Shown here: positions 17,746-24,888 of the stretch, one piece after another
Numbering within the stretch: the first letter of the stretch is position 1
Layout: the number at the start of each line of letters is the position of its first letter
Assembly (NCBI RefSeq): GCF_008580665.1
Contig: NZ_BKDJ01000003.1
Coordinates: 62,001 to 126,000, forward strand
Origin: Zafaria cholistanensis
GTDB taxonomy: Bacteria; Actinomycetota; Actinomycetes; Actinomycetales; Micrococcaceae
DNA: 64,000 bases
Direction of reading: 5' to 3'
The notes under the pieces: generated by a model
What the model saw: the letters and a program-made list of their open reading frames with translations, nothing else
Told to the model about the DNA's origin: nothing
Databases searched by the model: none
Translations under genes and position numbers: made by a program

Positions 17746-18296
17746 CAGTCTCCTGGTCGAATCACCCTGGGCCCGCCAGGGGCAGGCGGCTTGCTCCTTC
17801 TGCGCAGCAAGCCGCGCTTATATTCCCTGCCGGGGTCCGCGGCAACGGTAAGCGCGTGTCTTTATTAAACCGTTATAGTCTAACGGATGTGGCCGGAGGG
17901 GGCACAGCGGTACTGGTCCGCCCGGGGATGGCGCAAGGCGGGTCGGGGTCCGGCCCGAGCCCCCGGCGGGCCGGTTTGGGTTAAAGTACCGCGGTGCCCT
18001 AGGATAGTAGGGCGTTAAGTCACGCCTGCCCGAGTGGCGGGCGTGGCTGCCCGTAAAACCGAATATCGCGGTCCAACCGAGTGGGGAAAAACGCTCAACC
18101 GGGCGCGAGGTTCACCGTCTTTTCGCGTGCTAAAGGCGCTTCGGTTGGTTCTCACCCAGCCTGGTTCCCTTCGTTAAGTCGCAGTAATAACGGTGTCACA
18201 ACTGGTGGCGGGACTCTTGAACGCGGATGCAGAAGCAGCTCAGCGCTGCATCTGCGACGAGTACCGCCAATATTTACTACTACTGGAGGAGTGATC
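17746..18296. other. Gene-free interval with rpmB leader
   Basis: 551 bp between the divergent sigma-like gene and rpmB hold no supportable gene; a frame open from 18081 is in phase with rpmB but has no start context or similarity. The stretch has AT-rich patches (17855-17885 and 18180-18200). It also has a hairpin-forming segment at 18225-18252 (GATGCAG...CTGCATC) just before the rpmB ribosome binding site. It must carry both promoters and probably a long ribosomal-protein leader; I could not recognise a known leader or Zur-type operator. Confidence 0.5.
17870..17886. promoter_or_regulatory. Inverted repeat CCGTTA-N5-TAACGG
   Basis: A perfect 6-bp inverted repeat with 5-bp spacer sits in an AT-rich patch 125 bp before the sigma-like gene. 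It could be an operator for that gene or the start of the rpmB control region. The regulator is unknown. Confidence 0.35.
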
Positions 18297-18533
18297 ATGG
18301 CAGCTGTATGCCAGGTGACCGGTGCAGTCCCGAACTTCGGGCACAGCATCTCCCACTCGCACCGTCGTAACAAGCGTCGGTTCGACCCGAACATTCAGAA
18401 GAAGCGCTACTGGGTTCCGTCCCTGCGCCGCAACGTCACGCTGACCCTGTCGGCCCGTGGCATCAAGACCATCGACGTGCGCGGCATTGACGTCGTCGTC
18501 GCCCAGCTGCTTGCGAAGGGTGTGAAGCTCTAA
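18297..18533 (+). CDS. rpmB: 50S ribosomal protein L28, zinc-free type
   Basis: The 78-residue protein starts MAAVCQVTG and contains [16 protein letters not shown], typical of L28. The zinc-binding form has two CxxC pairs; here only C5 remains, so it is the zinc-independent type. ATG 18297 is preceded by GGAGGA at 18285-18290. Its TAA overlaps the rpmG ATG by one base (TAATG). It heads an rpmB-rpmG-rpsN operon in which all three proteins lack zinc ligands. Confidence 0.97.
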   Translation: MAAVCQVTGAVPNFGHSISHSHRRNKRRFDPNIQKKRYWVPSLRRNVTLTLSARGIKTIDVRGIDVVVAQLLAKGVKL

Positions 18534-18700
18534 TGGCAAAGGACAAGGACGTACGTCCGATCATCAAGCTGAAGTCCACCGCCGGCACCGGTTTCACCTA
18601 CGTGACCCGCAAGAACCGTCGTAACGACCCGGACCGCATGGTCCTGAAGAAGTACGACCCGGTCATCCGCAAGCACGTCGAATTCCGTGAGGAGCGCTAA
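18533..18700 (+). CDS. rpmG: 50S ribosomal protein L33, zinc-free type
   Basis: A 55-residue L33 ([18 protein letters not shown]..., then [15 protein letters not shown] and a C-terminal [17 protein letters not shown]). It has no cysteine, so it cannot bind the zinc ion held by the C+ form. It is translationally coupled to rpmB through a 1-base overlap and followed after 5 bases by rpsN. Confidence 0.97.
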   Translation: MAKDKDVRPIIKLKSTAGTGFTYVTRKNRRNDPDRMVLKKYDPVIRKHVEFREER

Positions 18701-18705
18701 GCACT

Positions 18706-19011
18706 ATGGCGAAGAAGTCCAAGATCGCTCGTAACGAGCAGCGCAAGGTCGTTGTCGAGCGCTACGCCGCGAAGCGTGCCGAGCTCAAGAAGACCCTGGT
18801 CGACGAAAACGCGACCGACGAGGCCCGCGAGGCTGCCCGCCTGGGCCTCCAGAAGCTGCCCCGCAACGCCTCTCCGGTGCGCGTCCGCAACCGCGACGCC
18901 ATCGACGGCCGTCCGCGCGGTACCCTCCAGAAGTTCGGCATCTCCCGTGTCCGCTTCCGCGACATGGCCCACAAGGGCGAGCTGCCGGGCATCACCAAGT
19001 CCTCCTGGTAA
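18706..19011 (+). CDS. rpsN: 30S ribosomal protein S14, long zinc-free type
   Basis: The 101-residue S14 starts [13 protein letters not shown] and ends with [19 protein letters not shown]. This is the long bacterial form without the CxxC...CxxC finger of the 61-residue version. From memory, Micrococcus-type genomes lack an S14 gene in the spc operon. This copy may then be the only one, rather than a zinc-starvation duplicate. The operon ends in a strong terminator 20 bases downstream. Confidence 0.97.
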   Translation: MAKKSKIARNEQRKVVVERYAAKRAELKKTLVDENATDEAREAARLGLQKLPRNASPVRVRNRDAIDGRPRGTLQKFGISRVRFRDMAHKGELPGITKSSW

Positions 19012-19031
19012 GCCACCCGGCTTCCGGATAA

Positions 19032-19073
19032 CGAAGGCCGCACCCCGTTTGGGGTGCGGCCTTCGGGCTTTTA
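19032..19073 (+). terminator. Rho-independent terminator of the rpmB operon
   Basis: A perfect 15-bp stem (CGAAGGCCGCACCCC, 19032-19046, and its complement at 19051-19065) with a GTTT loop is followed by GGCTTTT. Confidence 0.9.
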
Positions 19074-19392
19074 AGCGCGGATGTGCAGACGCTGCCCGGG
19101 GATCTGCCCGGGCAGCGTTGGGGCGTGTTGCCGCCGGCGAAACCTATTTCAATGAGGTCCGTTCCCGGGGGACGGGGACGTGACCCCCGTAACTCCAGGC
19201 GGGTTCCCCGGCCCTCGCGGGACGCCAGAGGTGGTGAAATAGCTCCGAAAACCCAAAAAAACCGCCGAATTCCGCCAAAATCGCGCGTTTCTGTCCCTAG
19301 CGGCTGGTAGTTTCCTACTCAGAAGTTCCGTAACCGCGGGGCGCCCCGCCTGCCGTTTGGCCGGGGGGAGAGATAGTCCAGGAGGACATGAA
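19074..19392 (+). other. Gene-free interval with HU promoter region
   Basis: 319 bp without a supportable gene. A GC-rich hairpin (GCTGCCCGGG...CCCGGGCAGC, about 19090-19116) comes first. An AT-richer stretch around 19240-19320 follows, which is the likely hup promoter and leader. I could not pick -35/-10 elements with confidence. Confidence 0.4.
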
Positions 19393-19677
19393 TTGGCTAT
19401 TAACCGTAGTGAGCTCGTTGCTGCCGTTGCCCAGCAGACTGGCAAGTCCCAGGTCGAGGTAAACGGCTTTTTGGACGCAATGTTCCAGGTGTTCGTGGAG
19501 CAGGTTTCCCAGGGCGAGAAGGTGTCCATCCCGGGCTGGCTGTCCGTGGAGCGCACCGACCGCGCAGCGCGCACCGGCCGCAACCCGCAGACCGGCGAGA
19601 CCATCCAGATCCCGGCCGGCCACTCCGTGAAGCTGACCGCCGGCTCCAAGCTGAAGGCCGCCGCCACCGCCAAGTAG
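19393..19677 (+). CDS. hup: DNA-binding protein HU
   Basis: A 94-residue histone-like protein (M)AINRSELVAAVAQQTGKS... with the DNA-embracing arm around RTDRAARTGRNPQTGETIQIP. This is the short bacterial HU without the Lys/Ala-rich tail of mycobacterial HupB. The start is TTG at 19393: GGAGGA lies at 19381-19386 and the residues after it match HU exactly. An ATG at 19388 is out of frame, and a longer in-frame start at 19357 lacks support. HU bends and compacts DNA as a dimer. Confidence 0.95.
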   Translation: MAINRSELVAAVAQQTGKSQVEVNGFLDAMFQVFVEQVSQGEKVSIPGWLSVERTDRAARTGRNPQTGETIQIPAGHSVKLTAGSKLKAAATAK

Positions 19678-19756
19678 GCTTTCGCGGTTCGGCGCCGCGG
19701 CCCTGGGCCGCCGCACTGGACTGCGCTGCCGGGCTGCAGCACCGGTCTGCAGCGTT

Positions 19757-19808
19757 GAATTGCAGCACTGAACTGCAACACTGAACTGCAACACTGAAAT
19801 GCAGCACC
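19757..19808 (+). repeat. 13-bp tandem repeat, 4 copies
   Basis: Units GAATTGCAGCACT, GAACTGCAACACT (twice identical) and GAAATGCAGCACC lie downstream of hup. A degenerate earlier unit may be present at 19735-19756. The repeat is richer in A/T than the surroundings. Confidence 0.85.
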
Positions 19809-19836
19809 CAACCGTCGCGGCATGCGGCAGGTTTCC

Positions 19837-19900
19837 GGGCCCGTCCTTCCCTGCGGGGGAGGACGGGTTCCCGTGTTTCCCGGCAGGGAAGGACGGGCCC
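19837..19900. repeat. 18-bp perfect inverted repeat
   Basis: Arms at 19837-19854 (GGGCCCGTCCTTCCCTGC) and 19883-19900 are exact complements, separated by 28 bp that are themselves G/C-rich. The RNA would form a very stable hairpin between hup and the copper-type cluster. Function is unknown: it could be a terminator without a T-run or an element of mobile origin. Confidence 0.7.
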
Positions 19901-19929
19901 CGCAGGGGCTCTGCGCCTGCCCCCTGACG

Positions 19930-19989
19930 GGTTCCCTTCAGCCGGGTCCCCTTCAGCGGGGTTCCCTTCAGCCGAGTCCCCTTCAGGGC
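19930..19989 (+). repeat. 15-bp tandem repeat, 4 copies
   Basis: Units GGTTCCCTTCAGCCG, GGTCCCCTTCAGCGG, GGTTCCCTTCAGCCG and AGTCCCCTTCAGGGC. Together with the 13-bp array and the inverted repeat they fill most of the 477-bp gene-free interval 19678-20154. I see no gene there. Confidence 0.85.
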
Positions 19990-20154
19990 GGTCCGGCGCC
20001 TGGCCGGACGCCGCCCGGGGCATTCCCTTCCGTGGGGAGGGGGAGGCCAATTTTGGTAGGATCATCCAGCGGCCCCGCCTTCCGGATGCCGCGCCACCCG
20101 AGGGCCCGGCGGCCCGGGTCCGAAGCCCCGGACCGCAAAGGCAAGGAGCGAACC

Positions 20155-20808
20155 GTGGAGCACCGCAGCCAGCGCATCCTGCGTGGCTGGCTGGGCGCCC
20201 TTGCCGCCACCTCCCTTGCTGCGGCCTCGCACGGCATGGTCGGCGGCTCCCTGCCGCCGCTGCCGGTCCTCGCGCTGACCCTGGCCCTCTCCGGCGCCAT
20301 CTGCACCGCCCTGTCCGGGCGCGGACTTTCCCTGCTGCGCACCTCCGCCGGGGTGCTGCTCAGCCAGGGCATCTTTCACCTGGTCTTCGGCATCGGCGCA
20401 CACCGGCACGCCGCCGGCCGGCTGACCGAAACGGTCTCCCACCACGGCACCGAAACCAGCATCGTCTGGACCGCGGCCACGGCAACGGCCCCGCTGGCGC
20501 CGGAGGGTGCTCCGCTTCTCGAGGCCCCGCTCCTCGAGGCCCCGCTCCTCGAAGCGCCGATGCTCGCGGCGCACCTGGCCGCGGCCCTGCTGACCATTGC
20601 GGTCCTGCGCAAGGGCGGCCTCGCCATGCGGGCGACCGCGGAGGCGCTGCTGCTGACCACCCCGGTGGAGATCCTGCGCTGGAAGCCCGCCCCCGCCGTC
20701 GTGCGCCTCGCGCGGCCCGCAACCTGCCAGGTGCCGGGCCTGCCGGACCTGGGCGTCCCCCTGCTGGCGTTACGCCACCGCGGCCCGCCCGCCTGCCCCG
20801 CCTCCTAG
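20155..20808 (+). CDS. His-rich membrane protein upstream of copC
   Basis: The 217-residue product (GTG 20155, AAGGAG about 7 nt before) has hydrophobic segments near residues 12-28, 33-55, 60-78 and 135-152. The middle is His-rich: QGIFHLVFGIGAHRHAAG, then VSHHGTE, then MLAAHLAAALLTIAVL. I recall similar small proteins with FH, HxH and M.AAH patterns beside actinobacterial CopC/CopD genes, which suggests copper binding, but no family name is claimed. Residues 120-134 are three identical PLLEA repeats encoded by a 15-bp tandem repeat (20512-20556). An open frame extends upstream to 19822 but lacks a start signal and crosses the repeat arrays. Confidence 0.6.
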   Translation: MEHRSQRILRGWLGALAATSLAAASHGMVGGSLPPLPVLALTLALSGAICTALSGRGLSLLRTSAGVLLSQGIFHLVFGIGAHRHAAGRLTETVSHHGTETSIVWTAATATAPLAPEGAPLLEAPLLEAPLLEAPMLAAHLAAALLTIAVLRKGGLAMRATAEALLLTTPVEILRWKPAPAVVRLARPATCQVPGLPDLGVPLLALRHRGPPACPAS

Positions 20809-20853
20809 CCCGAAGCAGAAGCAGGCCCCCACGAGGGGCGGAAGGACAACCTT

Positions 20854-21480
20854 ATGAACCCGCAGCACAGCACTGCCCGCCCGGGATGGCGGCGTTTTGG
20901 CGCCACCCTCGCTACCGCAGCAGCAATTGGAGGCGCGGCCCTGGCCTGCGCTCCCGCAGCCAGCGCCCACGACTCCGTGGTGGATTCCACGCCGGAGGAC
21001 GGGGCGGAACTGGCCACCTCGCCCACCGAGGCCACCCTGCGGTATTCCGCGGACCTGAACAAGCTCGGCACCGTCGCGCAACTCAAGGACGCGCAGGGTC
21101 AGCAGTTCGGGGCAGACCCCAGTGTCTCCGGCGACACGCTCACCGTGGACTTTGGCGACCCGCTGCCCGACGGCGACTACACACTCACCGTGCGGGTAGT
21201 GTCCTCCGACGGACACCCCGTGGACGGGACGCTGGAGTTCAGCGTCGAGATCCCAGGGTCCTCCGCCAGCCCGGCGTCCCCGGCCGCCGCGTCCGCTCCG
21301 TCCTCCAGCCCGGCCGCGCTCGGCACGCCACAGCCGACCGCGGAGTCGCCCGAGGATGCGATCGTGGAGGCAGCCGCCCCCGGCGGGCTGCCTCCCGCAG
21401 CCGTCTGGGGAATTGCCGCAGCCGCCGTGCTCGCGGCAGGCGCGGTCGTCCTGGCCAAGGTCCGCCGCCAAACCAAATAG
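20854..21480 (+). CDS. copC: CopC-domain copper resistance protein, membrane-anchored
   Basis: The 208-residue precursor has a Sec signal peptide ending APAASA, so the mature protein begins with HDSVVDSTPEDG. The N-terminal histidine is the usual Cu(II) ligand of CopC. The beta-barrel domain follows (about 39-135) and has DGHPVDG with a second candidate ligand histidine. An Ala/Ser/Pro linker leads to a C-terminal membrane helix and RRQTK. The methionine-rich Cu(I) site is not evident, as in many actinobacterial CopC proteins. It lies 45 bases after the His-rich membrane protein and before the CopD-CtaG fusion, so it probably passes copper to that protein. Confidence 0.9.
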   Translation: MNPQHSTARPGWRRFGATLATAAAIGGAALACAPAASAHDSVVDSTPEDGAELATSPTEATLRYSADLNKLGTVAQLKDAQGQQFGADPSVSGDTLTVDFGDPLPDGDYTLTVRVVSSDGHPVDGTLEFSVEIPGSSASPASPAAASAPSSSPAALGTPQPTAESPEDAIVEAAAPGGLPPAAVWGIAAAAVLAAGAVVLAKVRRQTK

Positions 21481-21535
21481 CACCGGTCCACCAAGCACGG
21501 GTCCGCCTGGAGCCCAGCCAAAGGGCGTCGAGGTG

Positions 21536-21574
21536 CCCAACCCCGCCGCCCAACCCCGCCGCCCAACCCCGCCG
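21536..21574 (+). repeat. 13-bp tandem repeat, 3 copies
   Basis: Three identical CCCAACCCCGCCG units in the 204-bp gap between copC and the CopD-CtaG gene. The exact identity implies recent slippage. Confidence 0.85.
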
Positions 21575-21684
21575 CCCGCCTTCGCCGGTACAGGGGCCTG
21601 GCGGGGGAAGGGCGGGCTCTGGGCATGAGGCGGGGGCCACAATAGGCCCCGCCCGGTACCGGGCGCGCCTTCCCGGGTGAAAGA

Positions 21685-23895
21685 ATGGAAGGCGTGCCCG
21701 GCGCGGCGCACACACTTACCGAGGGAAATGTGGCAGGGAGAATGGTCAACACGCACGCTCCACGGGGCAGGGGCGGGAAACAGCTTCCCGCTCCCTCCAC
21801 CGACAGGTCCGACGCGGGCCTCTGGAAGGTCCTGGCCCTGCCCGCCGCCCCGGTGGCCGTGCTGGCGCTGGTTGCCGCCCTGGCCTACTCGGGCGCGGCC
21901 GCTGCCGGGCAACTCGCGGACCCGGGCGCCCTCACGCGCTGGGGCCTGCCGGTGGCCCGGGCCCTGGTGCACTTCTCGATGGCGCTGGCCGTCGGCGCGC
22001 TGGTTTTCGCCGCGGCCGTGCTGCCGCGCTCCACCCGGCCCCACCGTGCCCGTCGCGACGGGGACGGTGGGGCCGGCACCACCGACGGCGGCAGCGAACA
22101 CCCTGCCTTCGCCCGGTCTATGAACGTGGCCGCTACTGCCGCCGTGACCTGGACCCTGGGCGCCGCCGCCGTGCTGGTGCTCACCTTCTCCGACATCGCC
22201 GGCCTTCCGCTGAGCCTGGACCCCGCCTACACCGCGGCCATGCTTGACTACATCCAGAGCATCTCCCTGGGCCAGGCGTGGGCCTGGATGGTGGCCCTCG
22301 GCGCGGTGGTTTCCACCCTGGCCTTCGGAGTCCGGTCGCCCGCCGGGGTAGGCCTGGCCGCCGTCGCGGCCCTCGGCGGAGTCGTCCCGATCGCGCTGGT
22401 GGGCCATGCCGCCGGAGCGGATGACCACTGGGGCGCGGTCAACGCGATCGGCCTGCACCTGCTGGGAGCCTGCCTCTGGGTCGGCGGCGTGCTGGTCCTG
22501 GCCCTCACCGCGGGGCTGCTGCAGGGACCCGCCCCCGGGCGCTACGCCGGTGCACGGCCGGTCCTCGCCGGCGTCGTGCTCCGCCGGTTCTCCGCGCTGG
22601 CAACCGTGGCGTTCCTGCTGGTCCTGGGCTCCGGCGTCGTTTCCGCCGCCATCCGCATGGACTCATGGGAGCAGCTGGCCACGCCCTACGGCGGGCTTAT
22701 CGCGGCCAAGGCCGTCCTGACCCTGGTGCTGGGTGCGCTCGGCCTGGCCCACCGCCGCCGCACCATCCCGCAGCTGGAGGCCGGGAAGTTCTCGGCCACC
22801 CGGGCCACGTGGCGCATCGTTGCGGTCGAAGCGGCGGTCATGGCCGCCGTGATGGGCCTGGCGACGGCCCTGGGACGCACGGCCCCGCCGGCCGGCGAGG
22901 ACGCCCCCGCCGCAACCACCCCCGCCCGCCTGCTCACCGGGTACGACCTGCCGCCCGAACTGGGTGTCTCCAGCTGGTTCACCGTCTGGCGCATCGACTG
23001 GCTGTGGGTGGCTGTTGCGCTCTTCCTGGCCGCCGCCTACCTGAAGGGATTCCGCTCCGTGCGCCGGCGCGGCGACAAGTGGCCGGTGCTGCGGCTGCTC
23101 TCCTGGTTCACCGGCCTGCTGGCCCTTGTCTACGTTACCTCCGGGGCCCCCGCCGTCTACGGCATGGTGCTGTTCTCGGTACACATGGTGGACCACATGT
23201 CCCTGACCATGGTGGTCCCGATCTTCCTGGTCCTCGGAGCTCCGGTCACGCTGGCCCTGAAGGCGCTGCCGGCACGCACGGACGGCACCCGCGGCCCCCG
23301 CGAATGGATCCTGGCGCTGGTCCACTCGACCTATTCCAAGGTCATCACGCATCCGGTGTTCGCCGCGGCCAACTTCGCCGGTTCGATCATCGTCTTCTAC
23401 AACACGGACCTGTTCGGCTTCGCGCTGCGCGAGCACGTGGGCCATGAGCTGATGAACCTGCACTTCCTGCTCACCGGCTACATCTTCGTGCTCACCATGA
23501 TCGGAGCGGATCCGCTGCCGCGCCGCGCCCCGTACCCGATGCGGCTGGTGATCCTGCTGGCCACCATGAGCTTCCACGCCTTCTACGGCATCTCGCTGAT
23601 GAGCGGGGACTCGGTGATCCAGGCCAGCTGGTTCGGCAACATGGGCCGCGAATGGGGCCCGGACGCGCTGGAGGACCAGAAGGTCGGCGCCGGCGCCATG
23701 TGGGGGATCGGCGAGGTCCCCACCCTGCTGCTGGCCTTGGGCGTCATGGTCGCCTGGAGCCGGGCCGACGCCCGCGAGACCAAGCGCAGGGACCGCCAGG
23801 CCGACCGCGACCACGACGCCGAGCTGCAGGCCTACAACCAGATGTTTACCCAACTGAAGAAGCAGGACGAGGAGATCGACCGCCGTGGCCGCTAA
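21685..23895 (+). CDS. CopD copper-import domain fused to CtaG-type cytochrome c oxidase assembly domain
   Basis: A 736-residue polytopic membrane protein. The first half (about 45-395) has the CopD pattern, with eight or so helices and short His-bearing loops such as ALVHFSMALAVGALVF and ALVGHAAGADDHWGAVNAIGLHLLGACLWVGG. The second half (about 425-700) matches CtaG of caa3-type oxidases, with FSVHMVDHMSLTMVVPIFLVLGAP and the HELMNLHFLLTGYIF and MSFHAFYGISLM blocks of conserved histidines. It likely moves copper across the membrane and supplies the CuB site of cytochrome oxidase. Starts at 21730 (GTG) or 21742 (ATG, a strong AGGGAG just before) are possible. The next gene begins within its last codons. 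Confidence 0.85.
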   Translation: MEGVPGAAHTLTEGNVAGRMVNTHAPRGRGGKQLPAPSTDRSDAGLWKVLALPAAPVAVLALVAALAYSGAAAAGQLADPGALTRWGLPVARALVHFSMALAVGALVFAAAVLPRSTRPHRARRDGDGGAGTTDGGSEHPAFARSMNVAATAAVTWTLGAAAVLVLTFSDIAGLPLSLDPAYTAAMLDYIQSISLGQAWAWMVALGAVVSTLAFGVRSPAGVGLAAVAALGGVVPIALVGHAAGADDHWGAVNAIGLHLLGACLWVGGVLVLALTAGLLQGPAPGRYAGARPVLAGVVLRRFSALATVAFLLVLGSGVVSAAIRMDSWEQLATPYGGLIAAKAVLTLVLGALGLAHRRRTIPQLEAGKFSATRATWRIVAVEAAVMAAVMGLATALGRTAPPAGEDAPAATTPARLLTGYDLPPELGVSSWFTVWRIDWLWVAVALFLAAAYLKGFRSVRRRGDKWPVLRLLSWFTGLLALVYVTSGAPAVYGMVLFSVHMVDHMSLTMVVPIFLVLGAPVTLALKALPARTDGTRGPREWILALVHSTYSKVITHPVFAAANFAGSIIVFYNTDLFGFALREHVGHELMNLHFLLTGYIFVLTMIGADPLPRRAPYPMRLVILLATMSFHAFYGISLMSGDSVIQASWFGNMGREWGPDALEDQKVGAGAMWGIGEVPTLLLALGVMVAWSRADARETKRRDRQADRDHDAELQAYNQMFTQLKKQDEEIDRRGR

Positions 23896-24712
23896 CCACC
23901 CGAAGACCACGACGGCGGCACGCGCCGCCGCGGCCGCCCTGACGCTGGGCGCCGGCCTGCTCCTGGCCGGCTGCGCCGGGGGCGCCGAGCCGGTGGCTAC
24001 GGCGGATCCGCACGACTGGCGCACCGGACAGGCCCCGGCGTCGTCTTCCGCGGCACCCGCCCCGGCCAGCGGGTCCGTGGAGGACGCCACCCCGGAGGAG
24101 TACGCCGTGGCGGCCGGCATCGTGGAGGCCTACACGCTGGGCTTCACCCAGTCCGCCAAGGCCTCCGCCGCAGACCTGGCGGCGCTGCGCGAACCGGCCA
24201 CCGACACCCTGGAGGGCGTGGTGGTGATTCCCTCCACCTGCCAAAACGTGCTGGAGGGACTGAACTGGTCCCCGGCGCAGCTGGGAGAGGACGCCGCCCG
24301 GACCGACTTCACACCGGAGAAGGGGAACATTACCGGATCGATCGAGGTCGCGAAGGTCCCCGAACGCTCCCGCCTGGAGGCGCACTACGCGCTGGTGGAG
24401 GAGCTCCTGGGTTCCTGCAGCAACCTGCGGATGAACATCCAGACGGAGAACGCGGACGGGTCCACCACCTCCGAGACGGTGCCGCTGAAATCCGAAGCCC
24501 CGGCCGTGGCGCAGGGCACCGCCGACTCGGCGCTGCTGTGGACGCGCGGAACGCAGGGCAGCAGGTGGCAGCAGCAGTCCCTGGTGCTGATCAAGGAGAA
24601 GGGCGGCCACGTCGCGATGGTCTCCTTCATTGCCGCGTCCGGGGTGGACGCCGCGGAGGTCGCCACGATCGCCACCGGGGTGCTCAACGCGACCCTGGCC
24701 GCGCTGGAGTGA
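23885..24712 (+). CDS. Predicted lipoprotein of unknown function in copper cluster
   Basis: 275 residues starting at GTG 23885, which overlaps the stop of the CopD-CtaG gene by 11 bases. A signal peptide ends in the lipobox LLAGC, so the protein should sit on the outer face of the membrane. After a Ser/Ala/Pro linker (about 45-65) comes a mixed alpha/beta region with two cysteines (STCQNVLEG and GSCSNLRMN). I recognise no family. Translational coupling to a copper and oxidase-assembly protein suggests a role on the same side of the membrane, but no metal-binding motif is evident. Confidence 0.7.
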   Translation: MAANHPKTTTAARAAAAALTLGAGLLLAGCAGGAEPVATADPHDWRTGQAPASSSAAPAPASGSVEDATPEEYAVAAGIVEAYTLGFTQSAKASAADLAALREPATDTLEGVVVIPSTCQNVLEGLNWSPAQLGEDAARTDFTPEKGNITGSIEVAKVPERSRLEAHYALVEELLGSCSNLRMNIQTENADGSTTSETVPLKSEAPAVAQGTADSALLWTRGTQGSRWQQQSLVLIKEKGGHVAMVSFIAASGVDAAEVATIATGVLNATLAALE

Positions 24713-24888
24713 CCTTTCCCGGCCGCACGTGATCCCGCCCGCATCCTGATCCCGGTGGCCTTCATCACCTGTGGGTCCGGCAGGGACCAAAGCCCGTCGC
24801 ACGCCGTCACGTGGGGACGCCGCTTATCCCGGCAGCGGGGATAATGGTAGGCAGACCACGTCAGCCGACAACGTTCCAGGAGTTCCCC

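Noticed and set aside
18081-18296. N-terminal extension of rpmB
   Set aside because: L28 starts at MAAVC in all families known to me, and a good ribosome binding site (18285-18290) serves ATG 18297.
19822-20154. Upstream extension of the His-rich membrane protein
   Set aside because: It crosses the inverted repeat and the 15-bp array, reads as Arg/Pro/Gly-rich shadow, and GTG 20155 has a good ribosome binding site and a normal membrane N-terminus.
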